A DNA stretch of 64,000 nt from JADLHS01 sp964594985 (GTDB lineage Bacteria > Verrucomicrobiota > Verrucomicrobiia > Limisphaerales > JADLHS01), in contig CAZQNQ010000003.1 in assembly GCA_964594985.1 (NCBI GenBank), positions 124,001 to 188,000 on the forward strand, in the 5' to 3' direction. Both the position numbers and the translations under genes were made by a program. This document shows, in pieces, positions 18,346 to 28,160 of the stretch. Within the stretch, counting starts at the first letter, position 1. The number at the start of each line of letters is the position of its first letter. The notes under the pieces are model-generated. The model did not search any database. It was given only the letters and a program-made list of their open reading frames with translations, and had not been told where the DNA came from.

Positions 18346-18743
18346 GACTGGATATGATGGTGCAATCTCGGCCTCCGCCTTGGTGTGGCGATGGCTCGAC
18401 TAGCACGTTTTCGTTTTAGCGCATTGATGTTGTTGGTTGGGGAACTCGCGATGACAATACGCTGCAGGTGAAGTTTGGGAATATCCCCGAAAGCGGGGAG
18501 GCCGTTCTTGTGGATTGGCTTTGCGGCCTTGGCGGGCGGCACAATTGATCTTCAACGGCATGGTTCCGATTAAGGAGGGGAAAGAAGTAATGATGCGTCC
18601 AATTCAACTGATTCCAGCACCCTCGGCACCGCGAATCGTTTTGTCCAACTTGCGCAAATCACGACATGAAATCGGATGAGCGGACCCTCAATTCCAAGGG
18701 TTTTGCCACCTGGCAACGCCAATGCTGACAAGCAACCGAACGC
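18346..18743. other. 398-bp divergent intergenic region
   Basis: This region separates the minus-strand triplicated CBM6 gene from the plus-strand Acg-like gene and must hold both promoters. The one clear element is the 18-nt hairpin at 18482-18499. A purine-rich AAGGAGGGG at 18572-18580 precedes ATG codons at 18590 and 18593 that open a reading frame of only about 30 codons, closing at 18679. No similarity is recognised, so it is not called as a gene. Confidence 0.5.
18482..18499 (-). promoter_or_regulatory. 18-nt hairpin repeat, copy 3 (leader of the triplicated CBM6 gene)
   Basis: This is the same minus-strand 18-mer as at 3808 and 8451, here 136 nt upstream of the start codon. There is no minus-strand gene immediately upstream of this copy. 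That argues that the repeat belongs to the 5' leader of the gene behind it rather than to the 3' end of the gene before it. Confidence 0.6.
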
Positions 18744-19778
18744 ATGGCTGCCACCGCCCATTGGACTGCTGCCGCCGGTTTCCCGATGAATGGTTCACCC
18801 CGGGACAAGCTGGGGTTCGCCGTCAAGATTGCGACGCTCGCCGCCCCCGAACCACGGCATACCCAGCCCTGGCAATTTCAAATTTTTGATCAGTTCATCG
18901 CGCTGTCCGCCGTCCCCCCGCTCGCCGCGCCTGACTTTGCCCCGGACGAACGCGACGCCATGATCCAGTGCGGCACGATGCTGCAATACCTGAAACTCGC
19001 GTTGAAACGGCATCAGTGTTTCGGTCGCGAGATATTGTTCCCGGATCTCGATCGCCCCAATCTCGCGGCGCACATTTATCCCGGTGGCAGCGGCGGGCGG
19101 GACGGGCCGGAGCGACAACTTTCTGACGCCATGGAGGTGGCGGAAACAACTGCGCCCCGGCTGGCAGCGCCAAGTTGCGCCAGTGCTCTCGACGCATTCA
19201 GTCGGACGATGCCCGGCGATCGCGGCTGGCTGGAATTCGCGCGCAGCGACGGCAGCCGGCAGCGTTTGCTGGAGTTGCTCAATCCCTCAAGACGGATGCA
19301 ACTAAAAGAAATCCGGCTGCAAAATGAAACGCTCGTCCGCTCGCCCGACGGGGTCTGGGAATCCGCCGGGTTCACCGGCACAACGCTGCACGAACGCTTC
19401 TCCCGCTGGCGTCGGCCCGCACTCGCGGTGAAGATGCGGGCGAGCGCCCCAACCCGATCAGCCATTCCAGCGTTGCCCGATCCGGCGGCGGCTTCGGGAA
19501 TTTTTGCCGTGCTGAAAACCAAGACCGACGACAAACACGGCTGGCTCGCCGCCGGCCAGATGTTGGCGCGATTGCTTTTGCAGGCGCGGGCCTTGGGCGT
19601 GGCCTGCACTCCGTTTCTCGATCCATTGCGACACCCCGACTTGCGATCAGAACTCCGCACCGCCATCGGACACAAAGGATTCACCCAAGTCATCCTGCAT
19701 TTCGCCGGACTGCAGCTTGAAGCCCCACTTCCATCCCCCGCCCACTACGCCACGACGGCAACGGGCAGCTCCACTTAA
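18744..19778 (+). CDS. Acg-family nitroreductase-fold (FMN-binding-like) protein
   Basis: The protein has 344 residues and no signal peptide. Near the N-terminus it has IATLAAPEPRHTQPWQFQIF, the counterpart of the A-P-S-x-x-N-x-Q-P-W segment of Acg-like nitroreductase-fold proteins. MIQCGTMLQYLKLALKRH follows. A C-terminal block (WLAAGQMLARLLLQARALGV then FTQVILHFA) has the usual second half-site layout of the family. Such proteins bind or bury FMN and act in redox or stress responses, often with no demonstrated enzymatic activity. It is the only plus-strand gene in the first 31 kb and divides the minus-strand polysaccharide locus. The start is uncertain: a second ATG lies 14 codons in. Confidence 0.7.
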   Translation: MAATAHWTAAAGFPMNGSPRDKLGFAVKIATLAAPEPRHTQPWQFQIFDQFIALSAVPPLAAPDFAPDERDAMIQCGTMLQYLKLALKRHQCFGREILFPDLDRPNLAAHIYPGGSGGRDGPERQLSDAMEVAETTAPRLAAPSCASALDAFSRTMPGDRGWLEFARSDGSRQRLLELLNPSRRMQLKEIRLQNETLVRSPDGVWESAGFTGTTLHERFSRWRRPALAVKMRASAPTRSAIPALPDPAAASGIFAVLKTKTDDKHGWLAAGQMLARLLLQARALGVACTPFLDPLRHPDLRSELRTAIGHKGFTQVILHFAGLQLEAPLPSPAHYATTATGSST

Positions 19779-19808
19779 ACTCGCAACTGCGGCGAGCAGG
19801 CTACGGTC

Positions 19809-22727
19809 TCATTTGGCCGGCACGGCGGGACGTCCGGCAACGGGCAGCGTCGGAATCTTCAACGTGGTTTCCGCCAAACCAGCCGCGTGCGCCCGCAACG
19901 TCAGGTCGCCAGCGGTGCGCGTGCCTTGCACGATGATCTGGGCCAATCCGTTGAAGACACTGCGCTGCCACTGCGGCGTTACCGGCTTCTCCTGCAAGCG
20001 CAAGCTCGCACCTTTGTTGAGGCCGCCCGCCCCGGTGTAATTCGCCACCACGACGGCAATCGTGTTCTCGCCTTCGTGCAGAAACGGTTTCACGTTGAAG
20101 ACCGGGGACACCTGCCAGTCGCGGGATTCGCCGACCTTCTGGCCGTTCACGTAAATCCAGCCGTCCTCGTCCACCATGCCAAAGGTCAACTCCACCGCCT
20201 CCGCCGCGAGTTCGGCCGCAGTGACGGTGACCTTGGCGCGAAACACCGCTTTGTCGCGCTCGCCCAGCGGGCCAGTCTCGTTCTTCACATCGTGCTTTGC
20301 CCATTCCGCATCATCGTATTGCTCCGCCACCTCGGGCAGGTCAGAGGTTGAATCACTTGCAACCTTCTGCCATTTCCAGCCTCCAATCGATTTCATCCGC
20401 GCCGTTGCCGTCGCCAGAAACACATCCGGTTCGTGACAACTCGGATCGCCGTTGCCGACGCCCAGAATCCGGCCCGGCCCCTGCAACTCAAACTGCACCA
20501 GATTCCCCGCGGTCGGCACAACGCGTCCATGCGTATCGGTCACAGCGACAGTGATAATGGCGATGTCCTCGCCGTCGGCATTGATGGTCGGACGCTCGGA
20601 AGTAAGTCGCACCGCCGTCGGCGTCCCCGTGCTCTCGACCTTGGTGTCCGCGACCTCTCGTCCGCCGCGATAGCCGATGGCCCGGAGCGTTCCCGGAGCG
20701 TAAGGAACATCCCAGCGCGCGTGTGAGAGGCGCGGCACCGGCTTGCGCCCGAGACTTTTGCCGTTGAGGATGAGTTCCACCTCCTCGCAATTGCTCAACG
20801 CGCGCACATCAATGTTCTGGCCCTCCTGGCCGGACCAATTCCAGTGCGGCAACAGATGCAAAACCGTTTTGTCACTCCACCACGATTGGTAATACCAGAA
20901 GTTGTCCTTCGGGAAACCGCAGGTGTCGAGGATGCCGAAATGCGAATTGATGCACGGCCAGGAATACGGCGTCGGCTCACCGCGATAATCAAACCCGGTC
21001 CAGACAAAGCCGCCCGAGAGCCACGGTCGCGCCGCAAAGAATGTCCACCACGTCTCAGCCGTGTGCGCCCATTCCGGCGCGTTCTCGTCGTAAGCGCTCA
21101 CATAGCCGCGCTCCTTGTCGTTGGCGTAAATGCCGCGCGTGCTCACTGTGCTCCCCTGCTCCGTCCCGATGTTTGGTTGCTCTGGATGGTCACGGTGATA
21201 AGCATCCATGCGGTTCATCCCGAGATGATAATTCCAGCCGCGCACGTCCACGACCGAGTTCAGCCCGACAAACGTGTTGCCAAGATTGGCCGCCATCGTA
21301 ATCGGCCGGGTTGGGTCCAATTGCTTCACCAACGCCACCATCGTCGCGCCCACACGCCCGCCCACCGGCGTGGCTTGCACGGAGAATTCCTCGTTCGCGA
21401 TGGACCACATGAACACGCTCGGATGATTCCGGTCCCGGCGGATGAGCCGGTCCAGGCGGTCCAGATTTTGCGCGTCACTGCCGAGCAACCGGTTTTCGTC
21501 CATGACCAACATGCCGAGCCGATCGCACGCTTCGAGCAATTCCGGCGTGGGCGGATTGTGCGTGCAGCGGTAGGCGTTGCTGCCCATCTCCTTCAATCGG
21601 GCGATGCGGAAGTATTGCAAACGATCCGGCAGCGCCGCGCCGACGCCGGCATGATCCTGGTGATTGCACGTGCCCTTGATGACATACGGCTGGCCGTTGA
21701 GGAGGAAACCTTTCTCCGCATCGAATGCCACGGTGCGGATGCCGAACTCCGTTTCCACGCGGTCCACCACCTGACCGCTGGCTTCGAGCGTCGTCACCAG
21801 CTTGTAGAGCGTGGGCGATTCCGGCGACCACAACTCCGGCTTGGAAAACTTGAGCACGGACTTGGTTGCAGTTTCCGCGCGCGCCTCCGGCTTGACCGCT
21901 TGCTGGCTTTTGGCAACGACTTTGCCACCCGGCGCAATAATCTCGTGCCGCATCGTGGCGGTGACAGCATTGGTCTGGTCATTGCGCACTTCTGCGGTCG
22001 CATGAATCTCTACGGATTTGCCAGGTACATTGTCTTGGAACTTGCTGAAAACAAAAACGCCGTCGGGCGCGATCGCCACCGGCGCGGTCTTCACCAGCCA
22101 CGTGTGCCGATAGATGCCCGCGCCCTCGTAAAACCAGCCTTCGGCCTGCGTCGCGTCAACCTTGACCGCCACGACGTTTGCGCCACCCAGATTCGCCACG
22201 TCCGTGATGTCGAACCGGAAATGGCTGTAACCACTCTCGTGCCGCCCAAGATTCCAGCCATTGACGAATACGACGGCATCGCGATACACACCGTCGAATT
22301 CAAGCCAGATGCGTTTTCCCGCATCCGACTTGGGCAGATCAAAGGTCCGGCGATACCACGCCACACTGTTGCTTTCAAACCCCGTGCCCAGCGCCTTGAA
22401 TCCGTGCGAGCCATCGGCATTTTTGTCGAACGGCAGTTCGATCGCCCAATCATGCGGCAGATTCACCGTGCGCCACGAACGATCGCTGAACGACGTGCTG
22501 GCCGGGCCGCTGCCCGTGCCGGCCTTGGCGAGACTATTGGCGCTGCCCCATTCGTTACCGAGATGGAACTTCCAGCCAAAGTCGAGCAACAGCCGCTCTC
22601 GCCCACCCGGGATGTCTGCCGCCCCGGCGGCAAAAAAACTGAGCGCAAATGCCATCGTCCCGGCGGCGAGAAACAAAGCCGTCCGCATCTTGAGCCTGAA
22701 ACCTACCATATTCATAAAGCGCATCAT
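19809..22727 (-). CDS. GH2 family beta-galactosidase-like enzyme, secreted
   Basis: The protein has 972 residues and a signal peptide ending near FFAAGAADI. The domain order is typical of GH2: sugar-binding jelly roll (about 45-225, with NLPHDWAIELPF and WYRRTFDLP), Ig-like sandwich (about 230-340) and TIM barrel (about 345-640). The barrel carries CNHQDHAGVG, the acid/base glutamate in WSIANEE (E446) and the nucleophile in NIGTEQG (E523). C-terminal beta domains follow, including a DUF4982-like part and a jelly-roll-like segment (SIGGWKWQKVASDS). It probably removes terminal beta-linked galactose or a related sugar from oligosaccharides outside the cytoplasm. Other GH2 activities (beta-glucuronidase, beta-mannosidase) cannot be excluded. 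Several in-frame ATGs occur in the first 14 codons, so the exact start is open. Confidence 0.92.
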   Translation of the reverse strand: MMRFMNMVGFRLKMRTALFLAAGTMAFALSFFAAGAADIPGGRERLLLDFGWKFHLGNEWGSANSLAKAGTGSGPASTSFSDRSWRTVNLPHDWAIELPFDKNADGSHGFKALGTGFESNSVAWYRRTFDLPKSDAGKRIWLEFDGVYRDAVVFVNGWNLGRHESGYSHFRFDITDVANLGGANVVAVKVDATQAEGWFYEGAGIYRHTWLVKTAPVAIAPDGVFVFSKFQDNVPGKSVEIHATAEVRNDQTNAVTATMRHEIIAPGGKVVAKSQQAVKPEARAETATKSVLKFSKPELWSPESPTLYKLVTTLEASGQVVDRVETEFGIRTVAFDAEKGFLLNGQPYVIKGTCNHQDHAGVGAALPDRLQYFRIARLKEMGSNAYRCTHNPPTPELLEACDRLGMLVMDENRLLGSDAQNLDRLDRLIRRDRNHPSVFMWSIANEEFSVQATPVGGRVGATMVALVKQLDPTRPITMAANLGNTFVGLNSVVDVRGWNYHLGMNRMDAYHRDHPEQPNIGTEQGSTVSTRGIYANDKERGYVSAYDENAPEWAHTAETWWTFFAARPWLSGGFVWTGFDYRGEPTPYSWPCINSHFGILDTCGFPKDNFWYYQSWWSDKTVLHLLPHWNWSGQEGQNIDVRALSNCEEVELILNGKSLGRKPVPRLSHARWDVPYAPGTLRAIGYRGGREVADTKVESTGTPTAVRLTSERPTINADGEDIAIITVAVTDTHGRVVPTAGNLVQFELQGPGRILGVGNGDPSCHEPDVFLATATARMKSIGGWKWQKVASDSTSDLPEVAEQYDDAEWAKHDVKNETGPLGERDKAVFRAKVTVTAAELAAEAVELTFGMVDEDGWIYVNGQKVGESRDWQVSPVFNVKPFLHEGENTIAVVVANYTGAGGLNKGASLRLQEKPVTPQWQRSVFNGLAQIIVQGTRTAGDLTLRAHAAGLAETTLKIPTLPVAGRPAVPAK

Positions 22728-22803
22728 GTGTGGATTGAACCGGAACTCGGCTGGGATGAAAAGGCTCCGTCGCAGGGTGGGACGGTCATGTGAATTGACG
22801 CCA

Positions 22804-22841
22804 CAAAAAACATCCGCCCTGTGATTAGCAGGACGGATGTC
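22804..22841 (-). terminator. Rho-independent terminator after the pectinesterase gene
   Basis: On the minus strand ACATCCGTCCTG pairs with CAGGGCGGATGT (one G-U pair) around a short loop and is followed by TTTTTTG. It starts about 43 nt downstream of the stop at 22884. Confidence 0.85.
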
Positions 22842-22883
22842 TTGGTTGCCCGATCTTCTGAATGCGCCTCAAGGGCCAGCCAC

Positions 22884-25800
22884 TCAGGGCGCAAGGAGGG
22901 CGCGATAGAAACGCATCGGGTCCGTAATGTTGGAATCCGTCCAGAGGAACGGCATCACCGTGGTGTTGGTGGTGAAGACGGTTTCCCAATCCAGCAGATT
23001 GGTCGAGGTCTGCACGCCGTAACTCAATCCCGGATCACCGTTGACGAGCAGATTGACCTGCCCGCTGGATACGCTGAACGAACTGATGCTCGGCGCGGAC
23101 GGTGGATTGACGGTGAGCGTTACCGTGGCGCTCGTGACCGAACCAGCGGCGTTGGAGACGATCACCGAATAATTACCCGCATCCGCCAACTGCGCACTCG
23201 GGATGACCAGCGTGGCGTTCGTAGCCGAGGCGAATGGCGCGTTCGTGCCGTAATGCAACCATTGATATTGCGGTGCGGAAACACCCGTCGCCACGACGGT
23301 GAACATCGCACTGCCACCGGCGTTCACCGACTGGCTCGCTGGATTGGTGAGGATGTTCGGCGCGAGCTGCGGCGTCCAGCCGTTCAACCATACGCTGGCA
23401 TTCTGTGCCGCGAGCAAACGTGGATCGGTGTTCGTCAATGTGGTCAAGCCCATCGAAACCGGCGCGCTGCCGTCGAGGTTGTAATTGCCGTACTCCCACA
23501 GGATGTAACTGCTCAGGATGGCCGGCGCCGGCGGGACGTAGTGATTGGTGTCAATGTAACAGCCGATCCACGACGCGAGGCCGTTGACCGTGCCGTTCGC
23601 GCCTTCCAGTGTGACAGTGTTCACGGCGGGATCGGCTTCGAGGCGGCAGTTCACGTAGGAGATGCCGTTGCTGGTGAATTGATTTACGCCCACTGGTGCG
23701 GACCAATTGCCGGTGCTGCCGGTGTCGGTGCGCGAGGCGGTGAGGTTGTAATTGTTCGTGACGTAGATGTTCGGCACCGTGCGGATGACGCAATTGGTGA
23801 GGAACACATTCCCGCCGCCCCAGATATAATCGAAGTTGCCGCGGATCGTGGTGTTGTGGAAATACGCCTGGGACGAATTCACGTTCACGAGGATCGTGTC
23901 CTGCAAACTGTTCACGTCGCAGTTGTTCACGATGAAGCGGCGCGCGCCAGTGTTGACCATGATGGTTTCCGCCTGCGAACCGCCCTGCGGCGTGGTGTTC
24001 ACGAGCGTGAGGTTTTCCACCGCGATGTCATTGGCGTTGATCTTGACGGCCATGCGGTTGGCGGTGCTGCCGTTCAAGTTGTTGTTGTTGCCATAGCCGA
24101 TGATCGTTCCAGCGCGGCTCTGCCCGCGGATCGTCAGGTTGTGTTTGCCGCTGATGTTCACGATTTCCGTGTAGGTGCCGTTCTTGACGGTGATCAAGCG
24201 CGGCGTGGTGCTGGCGGCGGGCACGGAGTCAATCGCGCCTTGCACCGTGACGAAGTCGCCGCTGCCGTCCGCCGCCACGACCATGCTGGTGGCGCTCGCC
24301 GGACCGGTGGGCTTGGTGGTGAACCGCCAGGCATTCGTGTCCGCAATGCCGGTGAAGTAGGCGCCCGCGCTGTCAGCCACGACGCCGTTCTCCATCGTGA
24401 CGTAGTAAGTCTGATTGCTCGTCAACACGCCGAGGTGCGGATAGATCGCCGCCGTGTTGCCGGTGGCGATGACGGGGAAATAATTGAAGGCGGTGGCGTC
24501 CCCTTGGAACGCACCGTGGGCCTGGATGTTGTTGGTCAGGAAAATCCCCAACCCGGAATTCAACGTCGAAACCACGACATTGTTGGAAGCCATGTCAATC
24601 GTGTCCACCGGCGTGGTCGGATTGCCGGCGTTATAGATGCGGATCTTCCCGCTGTTCCGGACGAAGACGGGGTTGTTGAACGTGATATAAAGCGGCGTGT
24701 CGTAGCCCACCCCGGTTGCGTTGTTCGCCGGGGCGATTGAAACCGCTGCGAGACTCGTGGCGACGACGGTGAGTTTGACGCTGCTGCTGGTGACGACCCC
24801 CGCGCTGTTGCTGGCGACGAGCGTGTAGTTTCCGATGTTCGCGCCTTGGACGTTGGCGATGCTCAACGTGCCGCTGGTTTCGCCCGCGAGCGCCACCCCG
24901 TTCTTAAACCATTGCAAGGCCGGGGTCGGAACCCCGGTCGCACCGGAAACCAACGTGGCCGTGTCGCCCACATTGACAGTGAGGTTCGTCGGTTGCGGTG
25001 TAATGACCGGCGTCACAATCACGGTCAACGTGGCGTTGTTGGTCGCGCTGCCGGCACTGTTCGTGGCGATGACGGAAACCACCGTGCCATCGAGTGTGAA
25101 GGGAACATTGTTCAACGTGAGTGAAGCGTCCGTCGCTCCGGGGACATCCACACCGTTGGTCTGCCACTGGAACGCCGCCGGGGGATTGGCAATGACGACG
25201 GTGGTGTTGAACGTGACGTTGTTGCCCGCGATGACGGTTTTGTTCGTCGGCCCGGTGATGATCGGGGCCAGATCGCCGACCAACAGGCTCACCACCTGAC
25301 TCGCGACTGAGTTGTAAGCATTGGTCACGACCACACCGTAAAAGCCGGTGTCCAGGCCCTGCGCATTGAGGATGGTGAAAGAGGCATTGGTGGCATCGGT
25401 CTGAGCGACGGGCGAATTTCCGAGCGCATCCGCGTAGCGATACCATTGATACGTCAGCGGTGCCGCGCCAGTAGCAATCACAGTGAACGTGGCCGGATCG
25501 TTGGTCGAAACTACAGCGTTGGCCGGCTGACTGGTGATGACGACCTGCGGAATCACCACGAGCCGGATCTGACCGGGCGTGCTGTCGTCAATCGCATAGG
25601 ACCCATTGATCGCGCCGGACAGGATTATTGGAGTGCTGTTGAAAGAACCGGATTTCGTTCCGGTGTATTGGATGAGCGGATAGCTCCCGGCTTCCAATGC
25701 CGTCCCGAGCACACTGAGCTGAATCGTGCTATTCGGCTGGATCGAGAGGTTGCCTTGCACCACGAGCAGATCGCCGGCCCCCGGCGCATTGGTGACCTCA

Positions 25801-28025
25801 AACGAGCCGAAGGAGCCGCTTTCCATGCTCAGGCTCGTGGCGAGTGTCAACGTGCCAACACTTGTGCCTGGGGCGATGGTGCCGCCATTCTTCACTGTGA
25901 CCGGACCACCCACGACCCCGTTGCCATTTAAGGCCCCGCCATAAACCGCCACCGCCCCCACCCCGAAGGTGGATTGATCAAAGGTATTCGTGCCATTGAC
26001 CGTCAACACCCCGGCGTTGACGACGGTCGGACCATTGAAATAGTTGCTGGCCGTGAGCACCAACATGCCGCTGCCAGCCTTGGTCAGACCGCCGAGATCG
26101 CCGATGGCCGCGCCGGAGCCGCGCACTTGACTCGCAAGGGTCAGCGTGGTGCTGCCCGAAACATCAAATGTTCCGCCCAGACCATTTAGAGTGACAGCGC
26201 GATTTTCCACCGCATCACCGCCGGTGTAGCGCAGGGTGCCGGCATTCATGCCGAGCGGGCCGCTCGCCAGCTTGGCGAGGTCGCTGACTTCCACCACGCC
26301 ACCGTTCAAGAAGTTTGTCCCCGTCATGCTATTCACCCCGGTGAGGATCAATTGTCCCGGACCGGATTTGGTCAATGAGGTCGCGCTGTTGTCAGCCAAA
26401 TCGGACGTGATGGTCAACGCCGCCGCTCCGTATTGGTGAAAAATCAAATCACTCGTCGCCGCGCCAGCCTTGAGACTGCCGCCAGAGATGGTCACTGCCC
26501 CCGGACCAGTGACCAGCAATCCGCCCGACGCCAGCGTGAGAATCTTACCCGAGTTGAGGGTGACAGTGTTGTTATTGGTGAAGCGCAGCGAATTGATTGT
26601 CACGTCATCCAAGGCGGCAATGGGATTATTGGTGAGGCTGACATTGTCGGTCGCCAGCCAGGTCAACAAATCGTCACTGGTGTTGTAAGCGAGATAGTTG
26701 GTCCAGGCGGAGGTGCCCGTCGTGAAGTCGGTGCCGTTGTAAGTAGCCCAACCGCCGACAATGCCGTTGACATTGGCCGAGCTTGAACCCAGCAGCCCGA
26801 AGCCACCGGGTTTGCGGAGATTTACCGTGCCGCCAACCTTCCGCGTAATGGCCCCCATCGTGAGATTGCCACCACCCGTGCCGGCATTGGTTGAGTAGAT
26901 GGTGCTCGCGCCGGGATTGACCGTCGTACCTCCCGTGCCGGGATTGTTTGCCGAAGGCGCGATGGTGGTGACGCTGTTGCTGAAGATCAACGTGCCGCCG
27001 CCGAGATTGAGCGGGGCATTGGCTTGCATGCGTACGGCGTTATTGTCCGTGTAGGCATAGTCGAAAATCAACGAACCGGCATTCATCGTCACGATGTAGC
27101 CATCCGACGCGGAGGCATTCGGACGCGAACCGATGCGGACCGTGCCGGCGGTGGATTTCACCAGAGCGCTGTTCACGATGCGATGAATGGGCAAAAGGAT
27201 GTTGCCGCTCCGCGCGTCAGTATTGGTGACAGCATAAGGATCTGAACCAGTGCCTTGGATCGTGCCCCCATTTTCCAAAACCACTTTGCTGCACATAAAG
27301 TATTTTGAAGTCGCAGAATTCGTGACCATGCCGCCGTTGATGACGACCGTCGCAGTCAAGGGAATGCCGCCCGAGGGCAAACCCGCCCCGGCGCCATTGC
27401 TGAAGCGGTACGTGCCGTTCGAGTTCACGATGAGCAGGTTGCCGCTGATGTAAATGCGGTTGTCATTGCCGCCGACCTGCACCACGCCGTTGTTGATAAC
27501 CGTCGTGCCAGTGAACGTGCTGTCGCCGCTGGGATTCAAGATGAGCGTCCCCGCACCTTCCTTGGTGAACGCTGTTCCAGCGAGGGGGTTGCCACCAATG
27601 GTCGTGGTGGTGTCTGCCCCGGCAACGGTGATGGTCGGATTCCCGGTGAGGGTCAGGGTATTTCCGCCAAAGGTGTAGTTGGTGTTGATGGTCAGATTGC
27701 CCACGATCACGCCGCTGCCCAAAGCAATTGCCCCACCCGCTCCGCCCGAGCCGAAGATGGCGTTGTCGCCATTGATCCAGACGCTGTCAGTCACGCCATC
27801 CGACCAATTGGCGTTCGCCGTGGACCAACTTCCCGCACCGTCCGTTGGTGCGGCGGGATTTGCGCCGCTCGCATCCCAGGTCATCGTCGCCGCCCGCGCT
27901 GCTGATACCGCCGCGAAACTGGCCAGCAGGAAGATCAATAGTTGGGGCCGGTGGCGCAACCGCGGCGCACTGGTTTCGGTCAATTTCGGCACAAAATGTG
28001 AATGATGGCGGGGGTGGTTTTTCAT
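22884..28025 (-). CDS. Giant pectinesterase (CE8) with autotransporter-associated repeats and Ig-like domains
   Basis: The protein has 1713 residues and a long signal sequence ending near AAVSAARAA. Residues about 50-830 are glycine/asparagine-rich beta-helix repeats of the autotransporter-associated kind (GGTLIFSN, TKSGPGQLILTGVNS, TKAGSGMLVLTASN). Three Ig-like domains follow, then an SbsA-type Ig-like domain (IAPANNATGVGYDTPLYITF). A pectin methylesterase domain lies at about 1245-1553, with MVVAADGSGDFVTVQGAID, SQAETIMV, NSLQDTILV and GNFDYIWGGG. That domain is expected to remove methyl groups from homogalacturonan. Another Ig domain and the shared C-terminal module (LSYGVQTSTNLLDW ... 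RFYRALLAP) end the protein. No autotransporter beta-barrel is present despite the repeats, so export must use another route. It has its own terminator. Confidence 0.9.
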   Translation of the reverse strand: MKNHPRHHSHFVPKLTETSAPRLRHRPQLLIFLLASFAAVSAARAATMTWDASGANPAAPTDGAGSWSTANANWSDGVTDSVWINGDNAIFGSGGAGGAIALGSGVIVGNLTINTNYTFGGNTLTLTGNPTITVAGADTTTTIGGNPLAGTAFTKEGAGTLILNPSGDSTFTGTTVINNGVVQVGGNDNRIYISGNLLIVNSNGTYRFSNGAGAGLPSGGIPLTATVVINGGMVTNSATSKYFMCSKVVLENGGTIQGTGSDPYAVTNTDARSGNILLPIHRIVNSALVKSTAGTVRIGSRPNASASDGYIVTMNAGSLIFDYAYTDNNAVRMQANAPLNLGGGTLIFSNSVTTIAPSANNPGTGGTTVNPGASTIYSTNAGTGGGNLTMGAITRKVGGTVNLRKPGGFGLLGSSSANVNGIVGGWATYNGTDFTTGTSAWTNYLAYNTSDDLLTWLATDNVSLTNNPIAALDDVTINSLRFTNNNTVTLNSGKILTLASGGLLVTGPGAVTISGGSLKAGAATSDLIFHQYGAAALTITSDLADNSATSLTKSGPGQLILTGVNSMTGTNFLNGGVVEVSDLAKLASGPLGMNAGTLRYTGGDAVENRAVTLNGLGGTFDVSGSTTLTLASQVRGSGAAIGDLGGLTKAGSGMLVLTASNYFNGPTVVNAGVLTVNGTNTFDQSTFGVGAVAVYGGALNGNGVVGGPVTVKNGGTIAPGTSVGTLTLATSLSMESGSFGSFEVTNAPGAGDLLVVQGNLSIQPNSTIQLSVLGTALEAGSYPLIQYTGTKSGSFNSTPIILSGAINGSYAIDDSTPGQIRLVVIPQVVITSQPANAVVSTNDPATFTVIATGAAPLTYQWYRYADALGNSPVAQTDATNASFTILNAQGLDTGFYGVVVTNAYNSVASQVVSLLVGDLAPIITGPTNKTVIAGNNVTFNTTVVIANPPAAFQWQTNGVDVPGATDASLTLNNVPFTLDGTVVSVIATNSAGSATNNATLTVIVTPVITPQPTNLTVNVGDTATLVSGATGVPTPALQWFKNGVALAGETSGTLSIANVQGANIGNYTLVASNSAGVVTSSSVKLTVVATSLAAVSIAPANNATGVGYDTPLYITFNNPVFVRNSGKIRIYNAGNPTTPVDTIDMASNNVVVSTLNSGLGIFLTNNIQAHGAFQGDATAFNYFPVIATGNTAAIYPHLGVLTSNQTYYVTMENGVVADSAGAYFTGIADTNAWRFTTKPTGPASATSMVVAADGSGDFVTVQGAIDSVPAASTTPRLITVKNGTYTEIVNISGKHNLTIRGQSRAGTIIGYGNNNNLNGSTANRMAVKINANDIAVENLTLVNTTPQGGSQAETIMVNTGARRFIVNNCDVNSLQDTILVNVNSSQAYFHNTTIRGNFDYIWGGGNVFLTNCVIRTVPNIYVTNNYNLTASRTDTGSTGNWSAPVGVNQFTSNGISYVNCRLEADPAVNTVTLEGANGTVNGLASWIGCYIDTNHYVPPAPAILSSYILWEYGNYNLDGSAPVSMGLTTLTNTDPRLLAAQNASVWLNGWTPQLAPNILTNPASQSVNAGGSAMFTVVATGVSAPQYQWLHYGTNAPFASATNATLVIPSAQLADAGNYSVIVSNAAGSVTSATVTLTVNPPSAPSISSFSVSSGQVNLLVNGDPGLSYGVQTSTNLLDWETVFTTNTTVMPFLWTDSNITDPMRFYRALLAP

Positions 28026-28160
28026 AAGACGGTTATGCGAGTGCCGACTATCTCACAAGCACCGCCAGCCAGCCTAGCTGGACAAATGTACAGCCAGACC
28101 CAGGTTGGAAACCCGCCGAAGCCGCGTTATCCCGGCGCAAGAAAATGCCGGTGAAAAACG

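Noticed and set aside
18590..18679. Short plus-strand frame with a strong AAGGAGGGG site
   Set aside because: It has only about 30 codons, no similarity, and the A/G-rich site may be chance. Mentioned in the intergenic entry but not called.
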